Shown piece after piece: positions 1 through 10,652 of a DNA stretch of 64,000 nt. The translations under genes and the position numbers were made by a program. The notes beneath the pieces were generated by a model. It saw only the letters and a program-made list of their open reading frames with translations, was not told the origin of the DNA and made no database searches. The stretch spans positions 146,983-210,982 of the forward strand of contig QJNS01000135.1 of the NCBI GenBank assembly GCA_004154925.1, in the 5' to 3' direction. The stretch comes from Monosporascus cannonballus (lineage: Eukaryota > Ascomycota > Sordariomycetes > Xylariales). Position 1 is the stretch's first letter. Each line of letters starts with the position of its first letter.

Positions 1-1316
1 CTGTTTAATTCTGATATTTACGTAATTATTTTTGTAATGTTTTTTTGTTATGTTCGCGATATTTGTTAAGCCAGCTTTTTAGTTTTTCGTATTTTTTGTT
101 AAACTTTTCGTTATAGAGGACCTGGTACATATTTAGGCTAAATTATGTTAATGGATTTGTTTTTGTCCTTTTACTTTTCTCTGGATTATCTCTTAGGTAT
201 AGGTTTTCAGTTATTTTAATGGGGTTTTTTAGGTGCCTTGTTTTACGCTGTTTTGTGTCTTATTTTGTTGCAATTGTAATATTTGATCTGGCTCCAGTCC
301 TTTTTATAAGTGGCTTTTAGTTCCATAAGTCCAGGTTCCGTACCGTAGGAAGTGTTATTACGTCGAAAAGCGTTAGTATTGGCCATATATCGGGGTTTGC
401 TATTATTTTTTCCTTTGGTGCCCCTAGTTCGTTATGCGTGTTGTCGATCGTTAATTTTAACTGCCATAATACTGTAATCCAATAGATAATTAGGCCGATT
501 AAGTTTGAAAAATTCCTTTTGTATTTTTTTTCAGGCCGTCGAAAAACCTAGTTATTAATACTTTTTATTTTTAATTTAGCTTAGTTGCTGATTAAATTCA
601 CGTATTGCCGTAACTGGATATCAATCCTCTGTAACGTAATTATTAAATTTATATTTCGGTTTTTATCTTTTTATATATTATTTTAAAAATTTTCGTTAAT
701 ATTTGTTCGAATTATTCATAATCGCTATAAATTTGCATTATTTTTGAGTTTCGTTTTTCGATTAGTAAGGTAACGTATTTTTATGGCGAGCTTAAACCAA
801 ATAGCCGTATTTCCGATAAGTTGTCCGATTACGAATTTAATTCGTACAGTGAGCGTAATAAGTTAAATAAGAAAAGAACCCAAGTATATTCGGTACTAAA
901 TTAAAAATAATTATAGCTTGGTCGAGGTTTTATCGAAAAGTCTTGGCTTAGAAAGCTTAAGAACCTTTCCTGATTTCTTGGTAAAATTTAGCTAAATAAT
1001 TTGGTTTATTCGAGGAGGTTTTCTAGTTTTAGACGCTTTTCTCTTTTCTTTAAGCTCTTTATAGGCAGCTTAAAAAAACGTCATAAAATTATTATTATTA
1101 TTTTTAAGCTGGAGGATCCGTTTATTTATAACATCTAGATGTCGTAGAATTTTTTCGCGAAAAAGGCAAGGCTTTTTCTTTTTTTTCGGATTCCATTTTA
1201 GTATCCGAGTAATTAAAGATTTGGTAAGTGAGCTGTTTGGGCTGTTTGCTAATAGATATAACGTTAATCGATATTGCTTAAAGTTTAACGGTATTACTGA
1301 ATAACAACTTATAACG
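1..1316 (-). mobile_element. 5' internal part of an LTR retrotransposon, RIP-degraded, running off the window
   Basis: AT-rich, stop-rich sequence directly downstream, on the minus strand, of the LTR at 1317-1689. The first tens of bases after the LTR match the sequence after the 5' LTR of the right-hand element at 57,428 onward (shared stretch around a TAATACCGTTAAACT motif). It is therefore the leader and probably the gag region of an element pointing out of the window to the left. No coding frame survives. That it is 5' internal sequence is seen by comparison within the window; the gag assignment is inferred from position. Confidence 0.6.
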
Positions 1317-1689
1317 TATAACGAACTAAGAGGTTTAACTAATTATTAAACCTTAGTCATACGGGCTTATGTTGGCAGGAATATCGTGGAAATCTGAATA
1401 ATAAATACAGTAATCGTACTACGTTTTGTAATTCCAAAGGTACCTTAAATAACGATATTATATTACAAATTGAAGTTATCTAAACTATGAAAATAATAAG
1501 CACATATATCTTGATTTTTTTATTACTGTTTATTTCTGTTTAGTAAAACCTTACTGAGCGGTTACTTAGTGTTGCTTAGTTACGTTTCGCTGAGACCCGC
1601 TGACCATTGATCACGTGACCTTGAGTTAGCGTAACTTCGTGATCTTGGCTGAACCGTTTTCGCAGGCCCAGCTGGCTTAGATCGTAACA
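1317..1689 (-). repeat. LTR of the left retrotransposon (5' LTR, minus strand)
   Basis: On the minus strand it begins TGTTACGATC at 1689 and ends TTCGTTATA at 1317; the terminal TA is probably a mutated CA. Its second half aligns with the two LTRs of the right-hand element (57033-57427 and 63410-63804), for example around AAGGTTTAATA and GGTTAAACC. The first about 150 bp (the U3 side) is clearly different and less AT-rich. The flanking minus-strand sequence is a gypsy reverse transcriptase, so this element inserted inside another one. The end at 1317 was placed by aligning the LTR-leader junction with the right-hand element. Confidence 0.65.
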
Positions 1690-4600
1690 TTTATAATAAA
1701 TCTAAAATATTTTATTATTTTTACAGTAAATTCGCATTTAAAAATATCTATATTTAAACCCATTTTCTTAAACGGCTTAAAACCTTCTTTATTTTTTACA
1801 TATAATTCTCCCTAGATCCGGAAAAAAAATAAGGATATTATCCATATACGCTAAATAAAAAACGTCGAAATACTTCTTTAAAACCCCGTTAACGTATCGT
1901 TAAAAAGTTACGGAAGCTCTATATAAACCGAACGGTATTACCAGCTATTTATATAAGCCGAAATGCGTTCGAAATACCGTTTTTTATTTATTTCTCTCCT
2001 TAATCCTAATTTTATAAAACGTTATTCGGACGTTTATTTTCGTAAATTATTTAACATAAAAAAATAATTTTTAAATTTCGGAAATAAAGAATAAAAAAAA
2101 ACGGTTTTTTTCGGTTATTATATTTAATTCCCGATAATCGCAATAAAAACGCAACCTTTTTCCGGGTTTTTTTACAAATATAACTGGAACTCTTATAAAC
2201 AAATTATTTACGTAAATATACCTTTTATTTAAAAACTTCGTTAAAGTTTACCTTAAAATTAATAATTTGTCCTTAATTATATTATATAAAAGCCTTTATA
2301 ATATCAACATCTTTTTTCTTATTTCGTTTTTACGCAATAAAATCGCATAATCTATTCCGGGGCGGGGTAAGAATAAAGTGTTACCTAATTTTTTGTCGAA
2401 CAATTTCCGCAACGCTTTTAATTTAAACGGAAGTTTTTTGTTAACCTCCATTTTTTCTTAAACTTTAACGCCTTATTAATATCTGCCAAAATAACTAAAA
2501 ATAATTAAACTTCTTATTTGGTCTCTTTAATTTTTTTTTATTTTCCGAAATTCCGCCCCGAAAACGACAATTAAAATTCTTTTCGCTTCGCAAATTATTC
2601 GTACGTTACTTTCTTAAATCTCGTATTTTTTTTCGTAAACCCTTATATAACTTATTATACTTACCGTCAAAAAATATTTTTGCGTTACATATACAACGTT
2701 ATAACGTTCTATCCAAAATTTCTTTAAAATTAAAAGGTAATTAAGATTATTAATAATATATACGAATATCTTAACTTTAAAGCCGTTAATATCTATTTCT
2801 ATATATATTATTTTCTTAATTTCTATTTACCGTTATCGGCTTTTTTTCGAGCTTTTTTAATTTGCATAATTTTATTAAAATATATAGTAATCGTAAATAT
2901 TTTACGAACGTTTCGTTTATTACGACAAAATATTTATATCCTTAATTAACAAAAATCTCCATAAAGTCTTTTTTAATTAATATATATATCGATGATAAAT
3001 GAAATACCGTCTATATTTTGCTTTGCGATTTTTATCTCGGCTTAAGTTACTTTTTGTTCCTAAACGCGCTAATATTTAAAAGTTATTCTTTTCCTTTTTC
3101 GTTTTTAAATACCGACTCTTCTTTTTTATGCGTTTTTAACGAATTAATCCTTTTTTGCGGTTTTTTTGCTAGTAAAAACAGGTAATAATTCGCCCTGTAA
3201 TTAAAATATTTATAGCGTAAATAAAGGCCTTTTGCTTTACGGACGTTCCGTTTTTTTCTTTTAAATTACCTATCGCGTATATTATTTCGGCGTTAAAGGT
3301 AAAATTTAAAGTCCTTATTTTTGCCGTCTTATTGCCAAAACATCCGTTATGCTTATGTCGTTATCTAGGTTACTTCTTGCTTAGTGTAACGAACCTGTCA
3401 TACATCTACCTGGAGGTATGAGCAGCATTCGAAAGGGGTCTTGATTTGCAGGTAATAATAGAGCGAGGAATAATTCAATGATCTGTTCGTTAAAGAGATT
3501 TAAAGACTCTTCCCTCAATTAGAGAACGGTACAGTTACCTCTTGGTTAAGAGCTTAGATTAATAGCTAAGGAGCGAAAAACTAAATAAGTGCTATATATA
3601 TAAGAAATCTGAAGTCTTATACCTCCTTCCATTCTTCTGGTGTGATACTGATCTTTTGGATTTATTAAATCAGCTAGATCACAGTAATCCATATGATCTA
3701 ATAGATCAGTTAGATTACTCCAAGTCACGTAACTTAAAGTGTGGAACTTTTTCATTTCTACAGCCCTGGGGCCTCTAGAACGGGTCTGCTCGGAGATCCG
3801 TAACACTTAGTTATTACCGCCCAATTAAGATATTAAAAAGTTATTTGTTTTTTTTTTTTGGCCATATTATTCTTTTAAGGCGTCCGGCGATTTCCATTAC
3901 TTTATTTACCCATATATTATAAATTTTAAGGAAATCTACTAAAACTAAAATATAAATAATTTTTTTCTGCGTTTATTACCTTTTTTTCGAACAAAAAATA
4001 AAATAACGAAAATTTTGTATTATCAGCTTATCTTAAATTCCGAAAACATTTAATTACTTTTTTTATTCCGATTATTATATTATTTATATAATATTTAAAA
4101 AGATTAACGGAATTATAAATATTATTTAAGCCTTCGATAGTATAATAAGTAATAACCATACGTTATATAATGATTTTAAGCTTTTAATATATAACGTAAA
4201 ATTACTTACGAATTCCTTTTACGAAAATAACGTTTATTTCGAGTTTATAAGTTATAGATATATTTTATCCGAAGAACTTCTTTTTTGTCCCGTCGAACTT
4301 CTCCGGCCAAAATAACGGCTTCCGTTTAATTCCTATTATTAATTCCGTCGTTCGAACCGTTTTTATAAAATGGCCTAATTACGCTTCCGATTATTATTAA
4401 ATCGAAAAAAGGTCGGTATTCGTAAAGGTTATTATATTCCGAACTTATAACTCAGTAATAAGTTTTTATTAAGTAATTAAACCGTTTTTAAGTTATTCGG
4501 CCGTTTATATTAATTCCTTATTTGCCTTATATTATATTTCTATATACTTACGAAATTGAGTTACTTTTGTTTTATTTTTTTCGAACTGGTAATTTATGCG

Positions 4601-4957
4601 TTACTTTATAGCTGCCATCGAATTTGTTAGGGTTTTCGTCATAACGCTAAATATCCTTTATAACTTTAAATCGATAAGAACCCTTTATTAGGCCCTGTAA
4701 GGAACGTTCGAAAATCTTAACATTTAATCTCGAACGTTTTTTGCTTTATTAAATAATAAACTAGAAAATATATAAAAAACTTCACCTAAGCAGTTTAAAA
4801 TCAGTTGCTAATAAAGGTTTATTTTCTAGTTAAAGGAAAAAAAAGGGAAAATAAAAATATAATTGTATATATTCGCATATAAAGCGCTGCGCTAGTGTTG
4901 CTTGGTATCGGCGTTTGTCCGGTGCTCTATAGTCTGGCTCCATACAGCCCCATCACA
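1690..4957 (-). mobile_element. Ty3/gypsy-type retrotransposon, RIP-degraded, truncated and interrupted
   Basis: On the minus strand between about 2200 and 1700 the degraded translation follows a gypsy reverse transcriptase: a CDYRELN-like block near 2130, and the catalytic box at 1825-1848 reading YMDN instead of YxDD. The frame is cut at 1690 by the LTR of a second element, just after the region matching the end of the RT thumb, so RNase H and integrase are not here. Upstream sequence to about 4740 is probably protease and gag. A less mutated stretch at about 4870-4957 that starts TGTGATGGGG on the minus strand may be its own 5' LTR. A solo LTR at 3385-3805 interrupts it. Confidence 0.6.
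3385..3805. repeat. Solo LTR with 5-bp target-site duplication
   Basis: A 421-bp segment that starts TGTAACG and ends CGTAACA, so it has TG...CA ends with an imperfect terminal inverted repeat. It is flanked on both sides by CTTAG (3380-3384 and 3806-3810), a perfect 5-bp duplication. Base composition is ordinary, in sharp contrast to the RIP-degraded element around it. No internal retrotransposon sequence is attached, so it is a solo LTR left by LTR-LTR recombination. The 86-codon minus-strand frame inside it (3546-3806) is not a gene. Confidence 0.8.
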
Positions 4958-5935
4958 TTATTTTAACTTTTTAAATAATACAAAAATTAAATAAATAACC
5001 GTTAATAACTTATAAGAAAGTAAAATAACCGTAATACTTTACAATAATTAATATTTAAAGTTTTATAGTTTTAATATATAACTTTTAATATATAAATAAT
5101 TAAATATTTATTTAAATCTTATTAAAATTTAACGTTTATTTATATCGAACGTTAATTTTATAAATTCGAACGTTCGTATTAAATTTCAATTTATTTTTTA
5201 AAATAATTAATTCTTTTAAACTTTAAACGTTTAATATATTTAATAATAATTAAAATAAACGAATTAATTCATAAAAGCATTAACTTTGACGAATATCTGT
5301 TTTTGAACAATATTTCTAAATTCTTTTTATTATATATTTTAAAATTTTTTGGAGATTTCGAATAATTTAAATTATTTAAATTATATTCGTCAATTATTTT
5401 ATTTTGGAATTAATAAATTTTAAAAAAATGGGTATCCTTAATAAAAATAATATTTGAATTACGTTAAAATTAATATATATCTAAAGTATATTAACTTTCG
5501 TATTAAGCTAAAATCCGAAAATATTATATTTTTCAAAGTTTTTTTTAACAAGTATAGGTAAAAATACGTTTGAAAAAAAATTCGTTAAAATTTATTAACC
5601 AAGTAATTACAGTTTTAAAAATCATACAAAAATTAAACGTTTTAAAATAATTAAAAAATATAATAATTCAGTAATACATATACTACCGTAAAAACGATAA
5701 CGAAATTCCGAATAATTTTAATAAAACGTAAATAATAAATATATTAAAATATGGTTCAAAAATAGGAACCGGATTTATAATTATAAAACCTTGATATTAT
5801 ATACAAATGTATATAACTGAAAAAGAAATATATTAAAAGTTATCTGACCTTTAAAAGGTTTTTATAAAAGATTAAGATGGTAAACCCTCCTTAAATATAG
5901 ATTAAAAAAACAATGGTAGCCAAGAGATAAGAATA
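4958..5935. other. AT-rich RIP-like DNA with no readable feature
   Basis: Very AT-rich with many TAA and TTA runs and no frame longer than a few dozen codons. It is probably another mutated repeat, but no protein family can be read through it. Composition returns to normal within about 50 bp around 5,900-5,950, which marks the left edge of the gene-bearing region. Confidence 0.5.
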
Positions 5936-6514
5936 CCGGAGTGGCCGAAACTATTTCCACTAGTCGGTTAGCTAACTAAGCCATGGCGCTGCTAGGTTCA
6001 ACATCGAGTCTAGGGGGAAATGAACTGGTCAATGGCGGCCTCGAGTGCATAACAGAGACGAGTGATGCAGCACCAGAGCAGGCGAACCTGACAACTTAAA
6101 TAGATTCGGGAGGACGAAAAGGGTGGGGAATGTGAAGCGCCAAGTTGGCAACTCCATGGCGGCAACAGGCGCCAAGCCTCAGCAGCCGCTTGCAGGGAAG
6201 GGGGTGAGAAGAGGGTGAACGAAGGATACAGAGGGGGGCGCGGAAAAGGAGTGGGGTGGCTGGGGGCAGGAAAAGTGGGTAGGCCGATTCCGTTTTTCCT
6301 GCAGACTGCCGTGTACAGAGACCGAAACGGAGACGCTCGGCGCTTAGCGATACGGAGGCGGCCGGACTGGTGGACCCACCCAAACGGAGAAGTGGAGACG
6401 ATGTGTCAGCAAGGACGCCCGTAGAAAAGGATTGATTTTGTATTTCGCTCGGTCGTTCTTTCTTTAAGCTTTCCGCTTACTTCACCTCTCATAAGAAATG
6501 GTTGTCCTTCATGC
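5936..6514. other. Intergenic, normal composition, nothing recognised
   Basis: Two overlapping short frames (6215-6424 plus, 6096-6383 minus) lie in a purine-rich stretch. Neither shows a recognisable domain, start context or splice signals. I see no supportable gene. Confidence 0.4.
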
Positions 6515-7020
6515 TTAAATGCAAGCTGTGTGGAAGACGTTGCTATGGGTGGGCTGCGCATCCAGGCTGTTCTCAGTAAGCTCCCATTGGATGGTCGTGA
6601 TTGCGAAGTCCTTTCTCCTCGAGATAGATTCCCCGAGAAAGTCCAGCGGCTCTCCCGAAGAATGTTCCGTCTGAGTCTTTCCCGATAGCATCCACCCCAG
6701 CCATGCCCATTCCTTCAATGTAAGGCGTCATGTAGATCCATTTTGTCTTCTGGATACGCTTAGGCAGCCCGCTCAACTGCTTCGTCTGTACCAATCCGTG
6801 ATCTCGATACATCGGGTCCCGCTATCGCGATCTTTTGATACGACATCAGTGCGATCGTCAAGCGTAACTGTGACTGTCGTGCTGTTGAGACGACAATCAG
6901 CCGGCTGGTGGAAAACCAAACCCAGGTAGTATCCCGGCAGGAATGTTGTTATGCTGCAAGACTCCCCATTGGGACTTTTGAACTAGAACCGGCAGTCAAC
7001 CTTACTTTACCTATTTCTCC
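6515..7020 (-). pseudogene. Relic of an unidentified protein gene
   Basis: One minus-strand frame can be followed from about 7,000 to 6,515 with only two internal stop codons. Its first part has a well-formed beta-strand-like pattern (LNSTTVTVTLDD and CIEITDWYR segments) with two cysteines; the last 67 codons form an open frame starting MKEWAWLGWML. I do not recognise the family. Frame coherence over about 160 codons and protein-like composition argue for a gene relic rather than chance, but no start, signal peptide or splice sites could be fixed. Confidence 0.3.
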
Positions 7021-7952
7021 TCCACCAACGGACGCCTGCAGTGGTCAAATATCGTCAAATCGCTAGAAATCAGACTTACCAAACTTGCGGCTCAGCTCAG
7101 GTCGCGTTACGACAGTAGCACTCATCGTGGAAACAGGAAGACTGAAGTCAGGTAGCGGATTGGCTGGTGATTACTGTACACTCAAGTGTTTTAAATCTCT
7201 CAAACATTGAGGGGTGGGTGATCAAGTGGTCGGCGATTAACTACGATCCCAAACCACAGAGTCTTGCATCCAATGCCCAGCTTTCCAATACTGCTTGCAG
7301 GTTTGTGAAGTGAACATGCATCATGCATATACTTGGGCCACGGTTAAATTGACCAGTGTCAGCGGCATTTGTCAAGCCAACTGCTTATGCCCCAGCCACC
7401 TTGACGATCCCGCAATTCTGTGTCATTGCCAACTGAGCGCAATGTTCCCCCTCTACATGTAGTCATGCCTCGCAGAACATCGTCGCGGCAACCCAGGGGA
7501 GATGGGTACGACATAAGACTACCAGCGTCGGAATTCTTCCCACAGCCCTTCATCAGTGAGAATTCGTCGAGAAACCTACCATGGTGCACGCAGTGATGAT
7601 ATACACGAGGTCATATAAAGCTCCGGAAGAACCAAACAAGGACCTTGTAGTAAGACGACGATATATGCCACCTCCAGACGCCGAGGAAGCCCTCGACAAC
7701 AGGAATCAGGAGAGAACCAGCAACGGGGGAAAGGGTTTGCCGCTCTCCGAGGGCGGCAAGAGGGCAGAGAGGACAGCCAAACCGAAACGCCATCACATGT
7801 AGGGTCTCGAAATAATCAAAGAGGCACCATCAGCTCCCCGTTGGGAAACGGAGCTGTCGATGGCGTTTGGAATCCTTTCCAAATACTGACGTAACCGTCC
7901 ACCTTAGCTCGGCGATGCAGGACGACCTAGACGTTGAGTTACCCTTGAAAGG
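7021..7952. other. Intergenic; possible upstream part of the following relic
   Basis: No intact gene. The plus-strand frame 7581-7802 (73 codons, charged, Pro-rich) is in the same reading frame as the relic at 7953-8387 and may be its decayed upstream part. Nothing in it matches a family I know. Confidence 0.3.
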
Positions 7953-8387
7953 CTTTCTCGTTATCGTCGCCTGGGTGACTTCTCAGGTGCTAGAGAACTC
8001 TTCAGCCGAGAGTTGCAGGACCATCTGGACAAGCCGTATGTGCTGATTCAATGGGCTGAGATCCTTAAGGGACAAGGCGATTACAAAGCCATGTTGGAAA
8101 TCGATCCATGGCCGATACGAAATCTGGAGCATATGGCCGCCAAAGCAAAAGAGGCTAAGCTTCTAGTAGTGTATTAGGAGCTCATACAACTGGTGGCAAA
8201 AGAGCGGGGATTGAGGAGTTCAAGCGAAGATTGGGACGTAGTCCCGGATGCTTTACATTTGGTTTATGACCTAATAATAAACAACCACATTCACATTAGG
8301 TTAGAGGCTGACCGTCAGTGCGATACCAAACCAGTCCTTCCTAATCTCCGTCTATCTGTGGATTCCCTGGCTCCATGCCGCCCTTAG
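7953..8387 (+). pseudogene. Relic of a helical-repeat (TPR-like) fungal protein
   Basis: A single frame of about 145 codons reads as an amphipathic helical protein (LSRYRRLGDFSGARELF, then KPYVLIQWAEIL and QGDYKAMLEID). This resembles the C-terminal helical region of large fungal proteins of the Clr5/TPR-like kind. It is interrupted by one TAG at 8175-8177, in a context where such proteins often have Trp (TGG), so a single G-to-A change could explain it. No N-terminal domain is present. The family assignment is from memory of similar proteins and is tentative; that it is a broken coding frame is better supported. Confidence 0.45.
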
Positions 8388-8539
8388 GCAATGTATCACA
8401 AGCGTTGGGAACGTATATTCCCTTAACGGGCATGTTTACCAGCGCGATTAGGTTACCATTACAATCATAGCACAGGAGATATCTACATCAATCTCTATAA
8501 AGTCGAACGTTTCTTTAGGCGGATTACCTAACGCGTTCC

Positions 8540-10652
8540 TATCGAGCGCTTGGTATTCCGCTAAGGGGCGATTTAACCACTTTTTATGTAATTTGGATGT
8601 CGCCTCCTTTTCAGTCGAATAAAAGTTTCATCACTCCTCCCCCCTCCCCCAGTAATTCCCTGCTGCTGCTGTGACCATACCTTCTAGAATCTGGGGCTCG
8701 TTCCCTTTCCGGTCGAGTAAAGGCCTTATAATTTCTTGACCGAATAACTTCGCGATTTGGACTATCGCTTTTTCTGTAATCTGGACGTCGCTCCTTTTCT
8801 GGTCGAGCAAAAGCTTCATCACTGCTTTTCCGCTCTCCCGATTTCCTGCTGCTGCTATAACCACACTTCCTGTAATCTGTATCTCGTTTCCTTTCTGGTC
8901 GAACAAAAGCCTTATTATTGCTTCTCCTCTCCCCCGATTCATTGCTGCTGCTCTAACCACACCTTCTGGAATCTGGACGTCATTCCCTCTTCGGTCGAGC
9001 AGAAGCCTCATTACTTCCTCATCAAATGATCCCGCGATCCTAAGCACTCCTTTCTCGGTGGTCCGTACGAAATCCCCTTTGTGTGCCAGTATATCTACCA
9101 TCACCCCCACCTTATCTGCCTTCCAAGAATGGCCTCGGCCTCGATATGTAGATGCTAGGTTTGCCATGCTGCTTATTGTGTCTGGATGGTCGGCTCCTTG
9201 TACCTGCTTTCTCGTTTGTATCACTCGTTCAAACAACGTCTCTGCCTCCTCCCACCGCTTCATCGACTTGTATATCAGCGCGAGCTTATCCTTGGCTATT
9301 AGCGTACGCGGATGCTCTTTCCCAAGCTCCCTCTCATAGGCTTCTACGATTTCTCGAAGCCTCCCTTCTGCCTTTTCATGCTTCCAATATTAACGCTGCA
9401 TTCCATAACCTGGTGAGCTTGTCCAAATGGCCTCCCTGTTTTCCGTTCGAGCGCTTAGGCACCAGACCGTGCATCAACGCTTCGTATTCTCCTCGACCTT
9501 GCAACTTCCCCAGGGACCTCTCCCAGACCCAGATAAGGAGAAAGTCGTGCGGAGTATTTGTCTCCGTCCTGATATCCTTCGGAACAGCCATCAGGATGAC
9601 AGAAAAGTAATCTTTACACGGCCTGATGATCATAGGCCTCGACCCACGTCTTCACAGATACCTCCCCGCCTAGCAGGAACTTGACAAGCCGTTGGAAGAG
9701 CAGTTCCCATGGAATCTCGTAGTTAGGCAATATGCCAGAACCATTAAGATCGTCAGAAGCCATGCCAAGTAAGGCGAATATTCTGTCATGACGCTCGGTA
9801 GCCTCGTGGGTATGGTACATGTCGATCAGCTCCCCTAGAGAACGCATGCCGAGGGAGAATCTGCCTGACGACATCGCCGTTCTCCTTGGCCGGAAAATTG
9901 CTTCCTTTATGAGGTAAGTTGCGGCGCGGACCTGATTCTGCGACCCCCAGAGAAGTGATTGCAGGCCCGAGCAAAACACGAATCCGTCGATTTCTGTGGA
10001 TCCACACTTAATCAGAACATTTCGAGCAGCGGCAGCCTCCTGAAGTATCTGGATTTACATATTAGCAACTTTTGCCGAGTACTGTATGTTGCTCACGTAC
10101 CAGGATGCGCTTAAACCACGGCCGTTGAAGTAGTGAATGGATTGCTTGCTTAGTCTGTTGGTTGACCGAGGGCTTGGTAGGCTTCTCAATTGCAGCAACA
10201 CGTATTTTCTCAAGCGCTTCATCGCTACTAGCTGCCGGTTCTCCGAGCCAAACGATGACCCGGTTTGCTCTGCTATAGATCTCTGCCATATACCTAATTT
10301 GTTGTCCCCGTTCTCCATTGTCGTCCTGATTTATGCAAATAGCATCTATTCATATGATCCGTTCCAAAAAGCGATTTCGGAGATGCAACAGCGCTGCATG
10401 GAGGTTTGCTGTGACGCGCAAGGAACACCCGTCCATTGAGATAGAGCAATCCTTGCCTGAGCTGCCCCATACGTAGGATAGAGCCTCGTACAGCTGAGTC
10501 TCATTGCCTGATTCGTGTAGAGGGTAGTCGAAGAGCCGGCATTGTATACGGGCGTTTTCGTCTTTATGCGGCATCAGGCAAAACAAGCGAATACCGCCAG
10601 GCGACAAGAGAGAATAACAGTACGGATTCTTTACGAACGCCGTCAGCATCAT
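8540..10652 (-). pseudogene. HET-domain protein with C-terminal TPR and 32-residue repeats, broken
   Basis: Heterokaryon-incompatibility (HET) proteins trigger cell death after fusion of unlike fungal individuals. The first part has the HET hallmark YEALSYVWG (about 10,490), followed after an in-frame TGA at 10350-10352 by ICINQ, then AEIYSRANRVIVWLGEP. A 52-bp intron (10,049-10,100, GTACGT...CAG, branch TGCTAAT) still looks functional. The middle keeps YHTHEATERHDRIFALLGM, but the frame ends at 9614 and resumes in another frame at 9633, apparently with a deletion of the linker. A further frameshift near 9,380-9,390 leads into a kinesin-light-chain-type TPR and at least four copies of a repeat of about 32 residues (LLLDQKxxDVQI type); the array runs on past a frameshift at 8,631 with more stops to about 8,540. 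The architecture matches the fungal HET-TPR-repeat family. At least one nonsense codon and three frame changes make it non-functional. Confidence 0.85.

Noticed and set aside
3546..3806. An 86-codon minus-strand frame in the left flank
   Set aside because: It lies entirely within the solo LTR and ends beyond its edge; no protein similarity.
5935..6010. A tRNA-like GGAGTGGCCGA string near the left composition boundary
   Set aside because: No acceptor stem, B box or anticodon arm could be formed.
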